From Brevibacillus laterosporus LMG 15441 (GTDB lineage Bacteria; Bacillota; Bacilli; Brevibacillales; Brevibacillaceae), in assembly GCF_000219535.2 (NCBI RefSeq), contig NZ_CP007806.1, positions 357,501 to 421,500 of the forward strand: 64,000 nt of DNA, in the 5' to 3' direction. Under the pieces are notes generated by a model. That model was given only the letters and a program-made list of their open reading frames with translations. It had not been told where the DNA came from and searched no databases. Positions within the stretch are counted from its first letter, which is position 1, and the number at the start of each line of letters is the position of its first letter. This document shows, piece after piece, positions 44,520 to 53,301 of the stretch. The translations under genes were made by a program, and so were the position numbers.

Positions 44520-46193
44520 TTGAAAAAGTTTGTTTTAGGCTTGGTTGCCTTGAGTAGTTTTATTTGGATGGCGCCTCAAGCAATAGATGCCGCAGGACAG
44601 TCGACACAGGGCAATATACAATTACGGATCGAGGGTAGGAGCGTTAATGCGGAAGTTCCTCCGCTCATCTCCAACGGACGCACCCTTGTCCCTGTTCGCG
44701 TTATTGCAGAGGGCTTGGGAGCAAAAATTGATTGGAACCAACAGGAGCGAAAGGCTAAGATTACGAAAGATAACCGAGAGGTAATTTTGCAGTTAAGCAG
44801 CAAGAAAGCCTACATAAACGGGAAAGCACAGACCTTAGAGGCCACGCCTGAGCTCATTAATAATCGGATGCTACTACCTCTGCGGTTTGTGGGGGAAGCA
44901 TTAGGAGCGACGGTAGGATGGGATAATGACAGCCGGACCGTAATTGTCAACCAACCTGTTCAGACGCAAATTAATGGACAATCTTTACCGGCTACTGAGA
45001 AAGTATATCATTGGGAGGATAAGGTTTTATTACCAGTGAAGACGATTGCAGACAGATTGGGAGTTTCCCAAGACGAGCTGACTGCCAAGGCCAGCTTGAA
45101 GAAAGTAATTGATTCGACGACCGTTATATCCTTACAAGATATAACAGACAGTATCGGAACAGATGTAGCTGAATGGGACGAAAAGCGCAATGAAGTGGTT
45201 ATTACTCGCATGAACAGATTGACAGATATTGAGCCACAGGATGAAAGTGTTCAGATTCAAACCAGATATAAGGTATCGCCAACTGTGTCAGTCTTACAAA
45301 ATCCCTATCGGATTGTCATGGATTTCCCGGAAATGGAACTATCCAATAAAATGCGTGACGAGGAAAACAAAGAGATAGTGATTGATCAAAGGAAAGAGAG
45401 CAGTTCCTCCGATTATTCCTCCTCTAATATGGATAGTCCAGAAAAATTGGAGCTAAGTGATGGAGATTCCAATGACGCATCCATTAGCGCAGTCAGCCAA
45501 CAAACTCAGCCGCTTATTCGATCGATTCGATACAGCCAATATCAGGACAATCCTAAAACGGTCAGAGTTGTAGTGGAATTGAATCGCTCAAGTAAATATC
45601 AGCTAGTGTCGACAAATGATGGTGTAAAGCTGCAATTACAAGCTAAACCGCAAAAAACGGGGTATCTCATTGTTGTAGATGCGGGGCATGGTGGTCATGA
45701 TGTAGGAGCCAAAGGAACGGTCGGCAACTATGAAAAGGATTTTACTTTATCTGTAGCTAATCGTTTAGTTGAATACCTAAAACAGCATAAAGAATTTCAA
45801 GTCATCGCAACCCGCAGCACCGATACGTATTTGACGCTAAAGGAGCGTACAGATATAGCCAATGAGATAGATGCTGATGTATTTATCTCCGTACATGCCA
45901 ACTCCTTTAATCCGGAAACGCGCGGAACCGAAACCTATTATTACAATCAGAATAGCTTGGATTTAGCGCGTGTGGTTCATAAGCACCTGTTGGCGGCCAC
46001 TCAATTCCCTGATCGGAAAGTGAAACAAAACAACTTTTATGTTGTAAAGAACACAAAAATGCCTGCTGTATTAACAGAAACAGGATTTCTCACGAATCAA
46101 ATCGAAAATACTCAATTAATGTCCCCACAGTTTCAAGATAAAGTAGCAAAATCATTAGCAGATGCGATCTTTGAGTATTACCAAACCTACTAA
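44520..46193 (+). CDS. N-acetylmuramoyl-L-alanine amidase with copper-amine-oxidase-like N-domain
   Basis: 557 residues. Signal peptide (about 1-24), then two stalk-type repeats of the copper amine oxidase N-terminal domain (NGRTLVPVRVIAEGLGAKI and NRMLLPLRFVGEALGATVG), an AMIN-type region (about 245-375) interrupted by a Ser-rich acidic linker, and a C-terminal Amidase_3 domain. Zinc ligands and catalytic Glu are present in DAGHGG, NYEKDFTL, SVHANSF and LTETGFL. It should cut the bond between MurNAc and L-Ala in peptidoglycan outside the cell. TTG start behind GGGGAGGAG. The GerM lipoprotein follows by 22 bases. Confidence 0.93.
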   Translation: MKKFVLGLVALSSFIWMAPQAIDAAGQSTQGNIQLRIEGRSVNAEVPPLISNGRTLVPVRVIAEGLGAKIDWNQQERKAKITKDNREVILQLSSKKAYINGKAQTLEATPELINNRMLLPLRFVGEALGATVGWDNDSRTVIVNQPVQTQINGQSLPATEKVYHWEDKVLLPVKTIADRLGVSQDELTAKASLKKVIDSTTVISLQDITDSIGTDVAEWDEKRNEVVITRMNRLTDIEPQDESVQIQTRYKVSPTVSVLQNPYRIVMDFPEMELSNKMRDEENKEIVIDQRKESSSSDYSSSNMDSPEKLELSDGDSNDASISAVSQQTQPLIRSIRYSQYQDNPKTVRVVVELNRSSKYQLVSTNDGVKLQLQAKPQKTGYLIVVDAGHGGHDVGAKGTVGNYEKDFTLSVANRLVEYLKQHKEFQVIATRSTDTYLTLKERTDIANEIDADVFISVHANSFNPETRGTETYYYNQNSLDLARVVHKHLLAATQFPDRKVKQNNFYVVKNTKMPAVLTETGFLTNQIENTQLMSPQFQDKVAKSLADAIFEYYQTY

Positions 46194-46215
46194 GGAAACG
46201 AAAGGAAGGTGTGAG

Positions 46216-46737
46216 ATGAAACGAATAGCTCTTATCATGTGTGCCCTTCTAGCCTTACTAGTGGCTGCATGCAATAACAATTCTACGCCAGTGGAACCAT
46301 CTAAAGATGCCAAGACAGAACAACCTGTGAAGGAAACACAACAGCTAACTCTTACCCTTTACTATGCAGACAATGATCTAACCAAACTAATAGAAGAGAA
46401 GCAGCAGATTACAGCGCCTGCATCTGACAAGGACAAGTATGCAAAGGCAATGGAATTGCTGGGGAAACCATCCAAGCCAGAACATAATGCGCTGTGGAAA
46501 GATTTTGGTTACCACTCCATTACGTTTGAAAACGGTACGTTAACCATTGATGCTAAGGGGACAAACCAATATAATATGGGCTCTAGTGGTGAAGCCTTTG
46601 CTATTGATGCATTGAAACAAACCATGTTTCAGTTCCCAGAGGTTATGAAAATCGTTGTTTTCGTAGATGGGAAAAAGACAGAATCCCTCATGGGGCATGT
46701 TAGCATTGATGAACCATTAACTCGTTCTACACCCTAA
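46216..46737 (+). CDS. GerM-domain lipoprotein
   Basis: 173 residues. Lipobox LVAACN with lipidated Cys at residue 19, a short linker, then one GerMN domain (LTLTLYYADNDLTKLIEEKQQI...SIDAKGTNQYNMGSSGEAFAIDALKQTMFQFPEVMKIVVFVDGKKTESL). GerM of Bacillus is needed in engulfment and germination; single-domain lipoproteins next to Amidase_3 genes are common in related genera. ATG 46216 follows AAAGGAAGGTGTG. Confidence 0.85.
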   Translation: MKRIALIMCALLALLVAACNNNSTPVEPSKDAKTEQPVKETQQLTLTLYYADNDLTKLIEEKQQITAPASDKDKYAKAMELLGKPSKPEHNALWKDFGYHSITFENGTLTIDAKGTNQYNMGSSGEAFAIDALKQTMFQFPEVMKIVVFVDGKKTESLMGHVSIDEPLTRSTP

Positions 46738-46770
46738 CAGAACGAGCCTGAATAGAATATGAGGTAGAAA

Positions 46771-46810
46771 CAAAAAAACGGTGTGTCTAGCATGACGCAC
46801 CGTTTTTCGT
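46771..46810. terminator. Bidirectional terminator after the GerM lipoprotein
   Basis: AAAAACGGTG / CACCGTTTTT with an inner TC / GA pair. It lies between convergent genes and has T-runs on both strands. Confidence 0.9.
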
Positions 46811-46844
46811 TTTATATGAGTCGGCTTGTACACATAGCTAATTT

Positions 46845-47039
46845 CTAGGTACGTTGACGGTCGCTCCCAAAAAACTTGATAGCATAAATTCCGGAAATAC
46901 CAATAATCGTGTAAATAATACGACTTAAAGTAGAGTTCATACCCCCAAACAAGGTGGCAACCACATCAAGTTGGAATAAGCCAACTAGCCCCCAGTTGAT
47001 AGCACCGATAATAACAAGAAGCAATACTAATTTATCCAT
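46845..47039 (-). CDS. DUF378 small membrane protein
   Basis: 64 residues with two membrane segments (LVLLLVIIGAINWGLVGLF and IIYTIIGISGIYAIKFF). IGAINWGLVGLF is the DUF378 signature. Function unknown. ATG 47039 has AAAGGAG upstream on the minus strand; an upstream start at 47075 is less likely. Confidence 0.85.
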   Translation of the reverse strand: MDKLVLLLVIIGAINWGLVGLFQLDVVATLFGGMNSTLSRIIYTIIGISGIYAIKFFGSDRQRT

Positions 47040-47159
47040 GCGCCTACTCACTCCTTTCTTTATAAGTAGTTTCATGATTTCCTTTTCAAATTTAGATTAT
47101 TCATGCTGGCTTTGACCCAAAAGGAAAGCCCGCTCTTACTTGTACACCTTAAAAAAAAA

Positions 47160-47200
47160 TTTACATAAATCTCATACAGGCTTCATGTCTGTCGTGTAAT
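47160..47200 (+). promoter_or_regulatory. Candidate PHO-box promoter of the second pstB
   Basis: TTTACATAAATCTCATACAG followed by GCTTCATGTC shows three PhoP-like half-sites (TTTACA, TCATACA, TTCATGTC) with roughly 10-11 base spacing. A possible -10 TGTAAT follows at 47195-47200. The second and third sites are poor, so this is weaker than the pstS site. Confidence 0.4.
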
Positions 47201-47233
47201 CTGTGAATACAAGCAAGGAGAGGAGCGAAGTTC

Positions 47234-47986
47234 TTGAGCATGATTAAGGTGCAAGACCTGCATGTCTATTACGGATTAACACATGCTTTAAAGCATATTG
47301 AAATGGAAATTGAACCAAAATCAATTACCGCTTTAATCGGTCCTTCCGGCTGTGGGAAATCAACCTTTTTACGGACAATTAACCGCATGAATGATATGAT
47401 TTTGCATGTGAAAATCACCGGAAGCATTCAGATTGCAGGTAAAAATATATATGATGCCAATTGGGATGTGGAGCAATTACGTAAGCAAGTCGGAATGGTG
47501 TTTCAAAAGCCTACTCCTTTTCCAAAAAGCATTTATGAAAACATTGTATATGGTCCGAAATTACATGGGATTCGAGATAAGAAGCAACTAGAGGAATTGG
47601 TTGAGGCTAGCTTGCGGCAGGCAGCCTTGTGGGAAGAGGTAAAGGATAGTTTGCATAAACCCGCCCATGGTTTATCAGGTGGACAGCAGCAACGTTTATG
47701 TATTGCACGGGCTCTAGCCGTAGAACCAGAGATCATCTTGTTGGATGAACCGACATCTGCCCTCGACCCTATTGCTACAGCTAAAATAGAGGAGCTGTTG
47801 ATACAATTAAAGGAAAGCTATACGTTGGTGATGGTAACGCATAACATGCAACAAGCTGCTCGTATTTCTGATAAAACAGCATTCTTTTTACAAGGTGAAT
47901 GCATTGAAATGAACCAAACCACTGAGGTGTTTGAGAATCCTAAAGATCAACGCCTGAAGGACTATATCTCCGGCCGTTTTGGCTGA
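47234..47986 (+). CDS. pstB: Phosphate ABC transporter ATPase PstB, second copy
   Basis: 250 residues, a full PstB with Walker [10 protein letters not shown], signature LSGGQQQRL, Walker [13 protein letters not shown] and switch His in VTHNMQQA. It is clearly homologous to the pstB at 25393 but keeps TSALD where that one has CSALD. There are no permease or binding-protein genes beside it. B. subtilis also has two PstB proteins, but side by side. TTG start at 47234 with AGGAG eight bases upstream; ATG 47240 is an alternative. Confidence 0.93.
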   Translation: MSMIKVQDLHVYYGLTHALKHIEMEIEPKSITALIGPSGCGKSTFLRTINRMNDMILHVKITGSIQIAGKNIYDANWDVEQLRKQVGMVFQKPTPFPKSIYENIVYGPKLHGIRDKKQLEELVEASLRQAALWEEVKDSLHKPAHGLSGGQQQRLCIARALAVEPEIILLDEPTSALDPIATAKIEELLIQLKESYTLVMVTHNMQQAARISDKTAFFLQGECIEMNQTTEVFENPKDQRLKDYISGRFG

Positions 47987-48020
47987 TTATGAGATACAGC
48001 TATACCCCCCTTTATTTTGA

Positions 48021-48050
48021 AGAGCGGCTAAAGCCGTTCTTTTTTTTCTC
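48021..48050 (+). terminator. Terminator after the second pstB
   Basis: GAGCGGCT / AGCCGTTC stem with a very short loop and eight T. Confidence 0.9.
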
Positions 48051-48171
48051 CAATTCAAGTGTAACTGTAAAAATCGTGTTATTACTCAGAGAAATCAAAA
48101 CCTTGGATTCCAATTTTCACTATCCATATAGTATACTTGGTGAAGAAAGTTTATACAAAGGTGGGAAGAAT

Positions 48172-48504
48172 ATGGAGACCACAGATATGATTCAAATGAT
48201 GGTGCTTGCTGACTTATTCAAACTACTCGGTGACAAGACGAGATTAACCATTATGGCTTTGTTACAAGTTCAATCTCTATGTGTACGTGATTTGGTAGAA
48301 ATTTTACAAGCTTCTCAGCCATCCGTTTCCCAACATTTAGCGAAACTCAAAGGACAAGGATTGGTAAAGGAAGAACGCCGTGGGGCCTGGGTATTTTACT
48401 CCCTAAACAACGAGGCTGCTCCAGTTATGAAGATCATTCTTGAGCATTTGCCTGATGTTAAGCCACTTGTTGAAAAGCAACAGCGTGTTACCTTAAGCAG
48501 TTAG
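48172..48504 (+). CDS. ArsR-family transcriptional regulator
   Basis: 110 residues, winged helix (about 12-95): LFKLLGDKTRLTIMALL, then DLVEILQASQPSVSQHLAKLKGQGLVKEERRGAWVFYSL. In the position of the ArsR metal site ELCVCDL it has SLCVRDL, so only one of the paired Cys remains; arsenic or antimony sensing through that site is doubtful. ATG 48172 is chosen with AAAGGTGGGAAG upstream; the open frame before it (from 47989) crosses the pstB terminator. A -10 TATACT lies near 48132. The target is not obvious. Confidence 0.9.
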   Translation: METTDMIQMMVLADLFKLLGDKTRLTIMALLQVQSLCVRDLVEILQASQPSVSQHLAKLKGQGLVKEERRGAWVFYSLNNEAAPVMKIILEHLPDVKPLVEKQQRVTLSS

Positions 48505-48523
48505 ATAGAGAAGACCATCATAC

Positions 48524-48556
48524 GAAAAGGAGTGCTAGTAAAGGCTCCTTTTTTGT
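48524..48556 (+). terminator. Terminator after the ArsR gene
   Basis: AAAAGGAG / CTCCTTTT stem with a 12-base loop. Confidence 0.85.
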
Positions 48557-48714
48557 ATATTCATACGGAAATGACGAAGATATTCCGGGTAAAATATTCG
48601 ATTTAAATGATCGTTTAAAAGTTTATTTTGAGATATACCTGTTAAAATAAGGTGTGGATACGCTCTCTTGATTACGCACAAATTATATGTGTCATCAAGG
48701 GAGGTGAGATATCC

Positions 48715-49041
48715 ATGAGAAACAAACAACAAGATTTGAACAATGCTGCTCGTGCTGCTGCACAACGAAATACAGCAACTGAGTTTGCAAGTGAAACAAA
48801 TGCTGCTCAAGTACAAAGACAAAATCAAGCATCTGCTGCTCGTGCTGCTGCACAACAAAATACAGCAACTGAGTTCGCAAGCGAAACAAACGCAGTTCCA
48901 AATCAAGCATCTGCTGCTCGTGCTGCTGCACAACAAAATACAGCGACTGAGTTCGCAAGCGAAACGAACGTAGCTCAAGTGCAAAAGCAGAACCGAGTTT
49001 CTGCTGCCCGCGCTGCTCAACAAAACAACGCTACTAAATAA
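48715..49041 (+). CDS. sspE: Gamma-type small acid-soluble spore protein
   Basis: 108 residues, very rich in Ala, Gln, Asn and Thr, with no aromatic residue other than Phe. It has three repeats built around AARAAAQ.NTATEFASET followed by a linker (AAQVQRQNQAS, AVPNQAS, VAQVQKQNRVS). TEFASET is the cleavage site of the germination protease Gpr in SASPs. Gamma SASP is an amino-acid store in the spore core that does not bind DNA. GGGAGGTG precedes the ATG. Expected to be sigma-G dependent; I could not place the promoter. A terminator follows. Confidence 0.92.
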   Translation: MRNKQQDLNNAARAAAQRNTATEFASETNAAQVQRQNQASAARAAAQQNTATEFASETNAVPNQASAARAAAQQNTATEFASETNVAQVQKQNRVSAARAAQQNNATK

Positions 49042-49052
49042 TAGGTTTCGCG

Positions 49053-49086
49053 AAAGACCTTCACCCCTGGGGTGAGGGTCTTTTTA
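49053..49086 (+). terminator. Terminator of the SASP gene
   Basis: AAAGACCTTCACCCC / GGGTGAGGGTCTTT stem with a tiny loop. Confidence 0.93.
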
Positions 49087-49362
49087 GATTTTTGCAGGCT
49101 ATCCAAGACAAACTCTAACTTGTCTGCATATTGGGACGAAAAGGCTCATAGATATATAACGCATAGAGCAGGAGGGGAAACTGTTAGCTCTACAGACTTT
49201 ACTAAAGTTCTGTTAGCGCAGGAATATTTGCGGAATGTGCAAGATTCAGTCGGCTTGTAGAATATGTTGACTGGAGCTGGCTGGAGAGCTATCTGACAAA
49301 TTTCCTAGGAAATAGACAGTCAAGCCCTTCATTGTCGAAACTAGACAAGGGGAGTTGAGGTA
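49087..49362 (+). other. Gap with an orphan reading frame
   Basis: A frame open from 49072 to 49260 would encode ...YWDEKAHRYITHRAGGETV...TDFTKVLLAQEYLRNVQ, which looks protein-like, but its only GTG start is inside the SASP terminator and it has no ribosome-binding site. It may be a gene remnant or chance. GGGGAG at 49350-49355 serves the next gene. Confidence 0.3.
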
Positions 49363-50394
49363 ATGAAACGTAGAGCTTTAGGTTTAGTCATGCTATTGGT
49401 GCTCTCGTTGCTCGTGACGGGATGCTTCGGGACAAAGACACCAGAGGATGTAGTGAATGAATTAGGAGGGAAGATGGACAAAATTACCGGTTACAAGACC
49501 AATGCAGTGTTAACTCTGCAAACCGGTACCACACCACAAGAATATGATGTGGAGGTCTGGTATTCTAAACAAAATAATTATCGTGTAGCTCTCACATCTA
49601 AACAGCGCAACATTACACAAATTATTTTACGTAATGATGAAGGTGTTTTTGTCTTAACTCCACATCTGAAAAAAAGCTTCCGTTTTCAAAGTGGATGGCC
49701 AGAAAACAATGGACCTCTCTACTTATATGAAACGTTGGTTAACAGTATTGTAAATGATGCTGATCGTAAATTGAAAATGGATGATAAGGAGTATGTCTTT
49801 GAAGTAAAAGCGAACTACAGTGGCAATCGTTCCTTTAGTAAGCAAAAAATCTGGATGAGCAATGATTTGAGACCAACGAGAGCCGAGATTATGGACAATA
49901 ATATGAATAAGCTGGTAGAAATTAATTTCACTGAGTTCAACTTTAACCCTGAATTTCCAAAGGACGCGTTCGATAAAGATAAGAACATGACTAGTGCCCT
50001 CCCTTCTGTTCCTACTATGGGTCAAACTGAAACAGGTGTGAAGAAGCCTACGAGCCAATTTGGGGTTATACAGCCAACTTATGTACCGGCAGGAATTAAA
50101 CTAAACAACATTGAACCAGTGACTCATAATAACGAGAAGAGCGTATTGTTACAATATAAAGGAGAGTACAACTACTCCTTGATGGAAAGCCGCCCAACGG
50201 CTGCTACCGTTTCTTATGAACAAGGAATGCCTGTAGATCTTGGTTTTACCATTGGTGTTCTGTATCAGACTGCTGAAGAAAAACGCATTCTTAAATGGGA
50301 GCTGGATGGTGTCGAATTCACACTCTCTGGGGATTTGCCTGAAGATGAAATGCTAAAAGTAGCACAATCTACTTATGGTGTAGGCGGTAAATAA
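49363..50394 (+). CDS. ydcC: LolA-like lipoprotein YdcC
   Basis: 343 residues. Lipobox LLVTGCF, Cys at residue 21, followed by a LolA/MucB-like beta-barrel fold (about 30-210: KMDKITGYKTNAVLTLQTGTT, VEVWYSKQNNYRVAL, QIILRNDEGVFVLTP) and a C-terminal domain. In B. subtilis YdcC sits directly upstream of alr-ndoAI-ndoA, as here. It is made in sporulation there; its molecular role is unsettled. Confidence 0.87.
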   Translation: MKRRALGLVMLLVLSLLVTGCFGTKTPEDVVNELGGKMDKITGYKTNAVLTLQTGTTPQEYDVEVWYSKQNNYRVALTSKQRNITQIILRNDEGVFVLTPHLKKSFRFQSGWPENNGPLYLYETLVNSIVNDADRKLKMDDKEYVFEVKANYSGNRSFSKQKIWMSNDLRPTRAEIMDNNMNKLVEINFTEFNFNPEFPKDAFDKDKNMTSALPSVPTMGQTETGVKKPTSQFGVIQPTYVPAGIKLNNIEPVTHNNEKSVLLQYKGEYNYSLMESRPTAATVSYEQGMPVDLGFTIGVLYQTAEEKRILKWELDGVEFTLSGDLPEDEMLKVAQSTYGVGGK

Positions 50395-50408
50395 AGCATC
50401 GCAGCTAC

Positions 50409-50441
50409 AAGAGGCGAAGGGTGTCTTCGTCTCTTTTTCTA
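50409..50441 (+). terminator. Terminator after ydcC
   Basis: AGAGGCGAAG / CTTCGTCTCT (one G-T pair) then TTTTTCT. ydcC is therefore not in one transcript with alr. Confidence 0.9.
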
Positions 50442-50621
50442 TGTATCATGAGGAAAGAAGAGTATATGTACGAACTAGAGATATTACTTGCCCACTCAAG
50501 CAGTATCTAATCGGCAAATATAGACAAATTTTTCTGACAGTTCATGTTGCTTCATTGACAGGCTCCCCAAAAAAACGGTAAGATACGTAACGAGTTATTT
50601 ATAAGGGGTGATTCAACTCAG

Positions 50622-51065
50622 ATGAAACATGAATATGGTGAGGTACTTTATCATGAAAAAGCGACCTATTCAGATTTATTCTTACGTAAGGACGCTAAAA
50701 TGCGAATTATGGAAACGGTACTTTTTGTGATAATCATGATTTTGCTGTCGAATTTTTTTGGTGATCGGGATAGCACAGTATTTAAAGTAATCGCCATAGC
50801 AAGTGCTGTAGCACTGGTGGGCTTGGCTCCGTTCTTTTATAAGTGGAGACTTCGACCAGCTTACACTGTGACGAAATCTCATCTCATTATCAATATTCGT
50901 GGACAGGAAACAGCGTATCCACTGACGCAAGTAGAGCCGATTATTGAAGGGAGACATATGTATCGTATTAACGGAAAACGTATGCCCCTCATGATATCTC
51001 ATAAATTTCTAGCTCATTTAAACGAGAGACTACATGTTATTAACAGAAAGAATAAGAGGCGATAA
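50622..51065 (+). CDS. Membrane protein with PH-like domain, unknown function
   Basis: 147 residues. Two membrane segments (about 30-45 and 54-72) are followed by a beta-rich C-terminal part (RPAYTVTKSHLIINIRGQETAYPLTQVEPIIEG) that resembles small bacterial PH-like domains. It ends three bases before the alr start, so the two are an operon. The B. subtilis locus has no equivalent gene between ydcC and alr that I recall. Confidence 0.7.
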   Translation: MKHEYGEVLYHEKATYSDLFLRKDAKMRIMETVLFVIIMILLSNFFGDRDSTVFKVIAIASAVALVGLAPFFYKWRLRPAYTVTKSHLIINIRGQETAYPLTQVEPIIEGRHMYRINGKRMPLMISHKFLAHLNERLHVINRKNKRR

Positions 51066-51068
51066 TTC

Positions 51069-52274
51069 ATGAAGCCATATGCCCGCGATACATGGATAGA
51101 AGTTGATCTGGATGCGATTGCGGCTAATGTCTCTGCCCTGCGCCAACATATCCCTGCCCACTCAGAAATAATGGCAGTAGTTAAAGCGGATGGATATGGT
51201 CATGGTTCAGAATATACGGCCAGAGAAGCACTTGCGCATGGAGCTACCAGACTGGCGGTAGCTGCTTTAGACGAGGCGCTTGTGCTGCGACGAGCAGGTA
51301 TTACAGCACCGATCCTTGTTTTAGGTTATACCCCCGTAGATGCTATGCAAACCGCTGTAGAAGAGAATATTCAATTGACCGTTTATCATCTTCAGTGGCT
51401 GCAAGATGCTGCCCGTCTTTTGATAGGCAGTTCTAAAAAGTTGGAGATTCATGTCAAAGTTGATACAGGTATGGGACGCATCGGGGTAAGTGATGAAAAA
51501 GAATTACTGGAGCTTATCCATACGATAACTACAAATGATTCCATGCGTTGGGTTGGAATATTCACGCACTTTGCTTGCGCAGATGAGGAAGACACTACAC
51601 ATGTAAAAGGACAGCACACCTTATTTCAGGAACGTCTGAAAGCTGTTGAGCAAGCAGGCTATAAGCTTCCTCTCATTCATTGCAATAATACGGCTGCAGC
51701 TATTGTTTTTCCAGAATGGAGTTATGATTTGATTCGATTGGGCATAGGCTTATACGGATTGTATCCTTCCGACTTCATAAAACAACAGCATGTACTTGAT
51801 CTAAAACCAGCTCTCAGCTTAAAAACCCGAATTTCCCATGTGAAAAATATGCCCCCGCATTCCACAATCAGCTATGGAGCCACCTATACAACCACCGATC
51901 AAGAACAGATAGCCACTGTGCCAATCGGATATGGTGATGGCTTTCCCCGTTTATTGTCTAATCGAGGTGTCGCCTTATGTCATGGCAAACGAGTGCCTAT
52001 TGTAGGCAGAGTGTGTATGGACCAAACCATTCTTCATATTCACTCAGGAGATGCCCAGGTGGGGGACGAAGTGGTTTTGTACGGAAAACAAGGGAATGAA
52101 GAAATTACGCTCGACGAGATAGCCGAGTGTTTGGGAACAATCAATTATGAAGTAACATGTATGCTCAATTATCGCATTCCTCGCGTTTACTTACGAAATG
52201 GGAAAATTGTCGGTATCTGTCATGGAATTGCCAATAAATTCTTGGAAGAATATCGAAAAATGGCAGGAATTTAG
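51069..52274 (+). CDS. alr: Alanine racemase
   Basis: 401 residues. PLP-dependent enzyme making D-alanine for peptidoglycan. The PLP-binding Lys is residue 39 (VVKADGYGHG); the other catalytic base is the Tyr in ISYGATYT; VGRVCMDQT is the C-terminal signature. The TIM-barrel plus beta-domain layout is complete. GAGGCG lies upstream. Followed by the ndoAI-ndoA pair as in Bacillus. Confidence 0.96.
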   Translation: MKPYARDTWIEVDLDAIAANVSALRQHIPAHSEIMAVVKADGYGHGSEYTAREALAHGATRLAVAALDEALVLRRAGITAPILVLGYTPVDAMQTAVEENIQLTVYHLQWLQDAARLLIGSSKKLEIHVKVDTGMGRIGVSDEKELLELIHTITTNDSMRWVGIFTHFACADEEDTTHVKGQHTLFQERLKAVEQAGYKLPLIHCNNTAAAIVFPEWSYDLIRLGIGLYGLYPSDFIKQQHVLDLKPALSLKTRISHVKNMPPHSTISYGATYTTTDQEQIATVPIGYGDGFPRLLSNRGVALCHGKRVPIVGRVCMDQTILHIHSGDAQVGDEVVLYGKQGNEEITLDEIAECLGTINYEVTCMLNYRIPRVYLRNGKIVGICHGIANKFLEEYRKMAGI

Positions 52275-52439
52275 CGGAAAAGATCGAATACCTTTTAAGG
52301 TGGGCATCATGCATCGGTGAAAAGCATCAAAAAGGTATATTTTTGCATATGGTTCGACATAATGGTACTGATAAGATCAGAAGAGAACGGAAAGCGTTCG
52401 AGAACAGAGGGTACGGTCATGGCTGGAGGTGGATTTGTC

Positions 52440-52718
52440 TTGTCTAAAAGCAATACAAAACGTATCATGATCAGTTTGCCGCAACATTTATTGCAAGAGG
52501 TAGACGGCGTCGTGCAGAAAGAGAGATCAAACCGAAGTGAATTGATTCGTCAAGCGATGAGTCTCTACCTCAAGGAACGAAAAAAACGCTTTATACGAGA
52601 AACAATGCAACGTGGCTATTTGGAAATGGCTAAAATCAATCTCAATATGGCATCGGAGGCTTTTGAAGCAGAAGAGGAAGCCGATCTTACCTTAGACCGC
52701 TTAGTTAGCGGGGTGTAG
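52440..52718 (+). CDS. ndoAI: Antitoxin EndoAI/NdoAI (MazE-like, RHH)
   Basis: 92 residues: ribbon-helix-helix N-terminus (KRIMISLPQHLLQEVDGVVQKERSNRSELIRQAM) and a C-terminal tail (RRGYLEMAKINLN-type, here RGYLEMAKINLNMASEA) that occupies the toxin active site. A TTG start at 52440 gives the same length as the Bacillus protein (93) and has GGAGGTGG seven bases upstream; ATG 52419 is possible. The toxin gene follows after three bases. Confidence 0.93.
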   Translation: MSKSNTKRIMISLPQHLLQEVDGVVQKERSNRSELIRQAMSLYLKERKKRFIRETMQRGYLEMAKINLNMASEAFEAEEEADLTLDRLVSGV

Positions 52719-52721
52719 TAT

Positions 52722-53072
52722 GTGAATGTTAAACGTGGCGATGTATTTTTCGCGGACCTTTCCCCTGTGGTTGGCTCCGAGCAAGGTGGAGTTAGACCGG
52801 TATTAGTTATACAAAACGATATTGGAAATCGATTTAGTCCGACGGTTATCGTCGCTGCGATCACTGCTCAGATTCAAAAGGCAAAGCTGCCTACGCATGT
52901 GGAAATCGATGCAAAAACATATGGGTTTGATCGTGACTCTGTCATCTTATTGGAACAAATAAGAACCATTGATAAGCAAAGGTTGACTGATAAAATCACT
53001 CATCTAGACGATGAGATGATGGAAAGAGTGAATGAATCACTTCAGATCAGCCTCGGATTAATAGATTTTTAA
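52722..53072 (+). CDS. ndoA: Endoribonuclease toxin EndoA/NdoA (MazF family)
   Basis: 116 residues, the usual length. [31 protein letters not shown] is the family hallmark. NdoA cleaves mRNA at UACAU in B. subtilis; the specificity here is assumed to be the same. GTG start three bases after the antitoxin stop, so translation is coupled and toxin output is low relative to antitoxin. Confidence 0.95.
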   Translation: MNVKRGDVFFADLSPVVGSEQGGVRPVLVIQNDIGNRFSPTVIVAAITAQIQKAKLPTHVEIDAKTYGFDRDSVILLEQIRTIDKQRLTDKITHLDDEMMERVNESLQISLGLIDF

Positions 53073-53077
53073 TAACG

Positions 53078-53128
53078 GATGAAAAAAGGATCTTTCGCGA
53101 TTAAAGGCGAAGGGTCCTTTTTTCATCA
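53078..53128 (+). terminator. Terminator after ndoA
   Basis: GATGAAAAAAGGATC / GGGTCCTTTTTTCATC with an inner TTCGC / GCGAA stem. Symmetric, so it may work in both directions. Confidence 0.93.
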
Positions 53129-53301
53129 AGAGTAGATTTCAGAGCTGGAAGTCTCTTTATTACAACGTAGGTCCTTACAAAACCGAGAGGAAACCCTGTC
53201 CCTCAGCCTAGGTAAACTTGTAAACGAAACCTCAGGGGGCTATCATACTAGTTAGATGTAAAAAGATTGAGAACTTCTGTAAACCTTGGGAGGATAGGTA
53301 C

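Noticed and set aside
47989-48171. N-terminal extension of the ArsR gene
   Set aside because: The frame crosses the pstB terminator, and the internal ATG at 48172 has the ribosome-binding site.
48715-49041. Repeat-containing small protein as a RiPP precursor for the ThiF/M50 operon
   Set aside because: The TEFASET germination-protease sites and the composition identify it as a gamma-type SASP.
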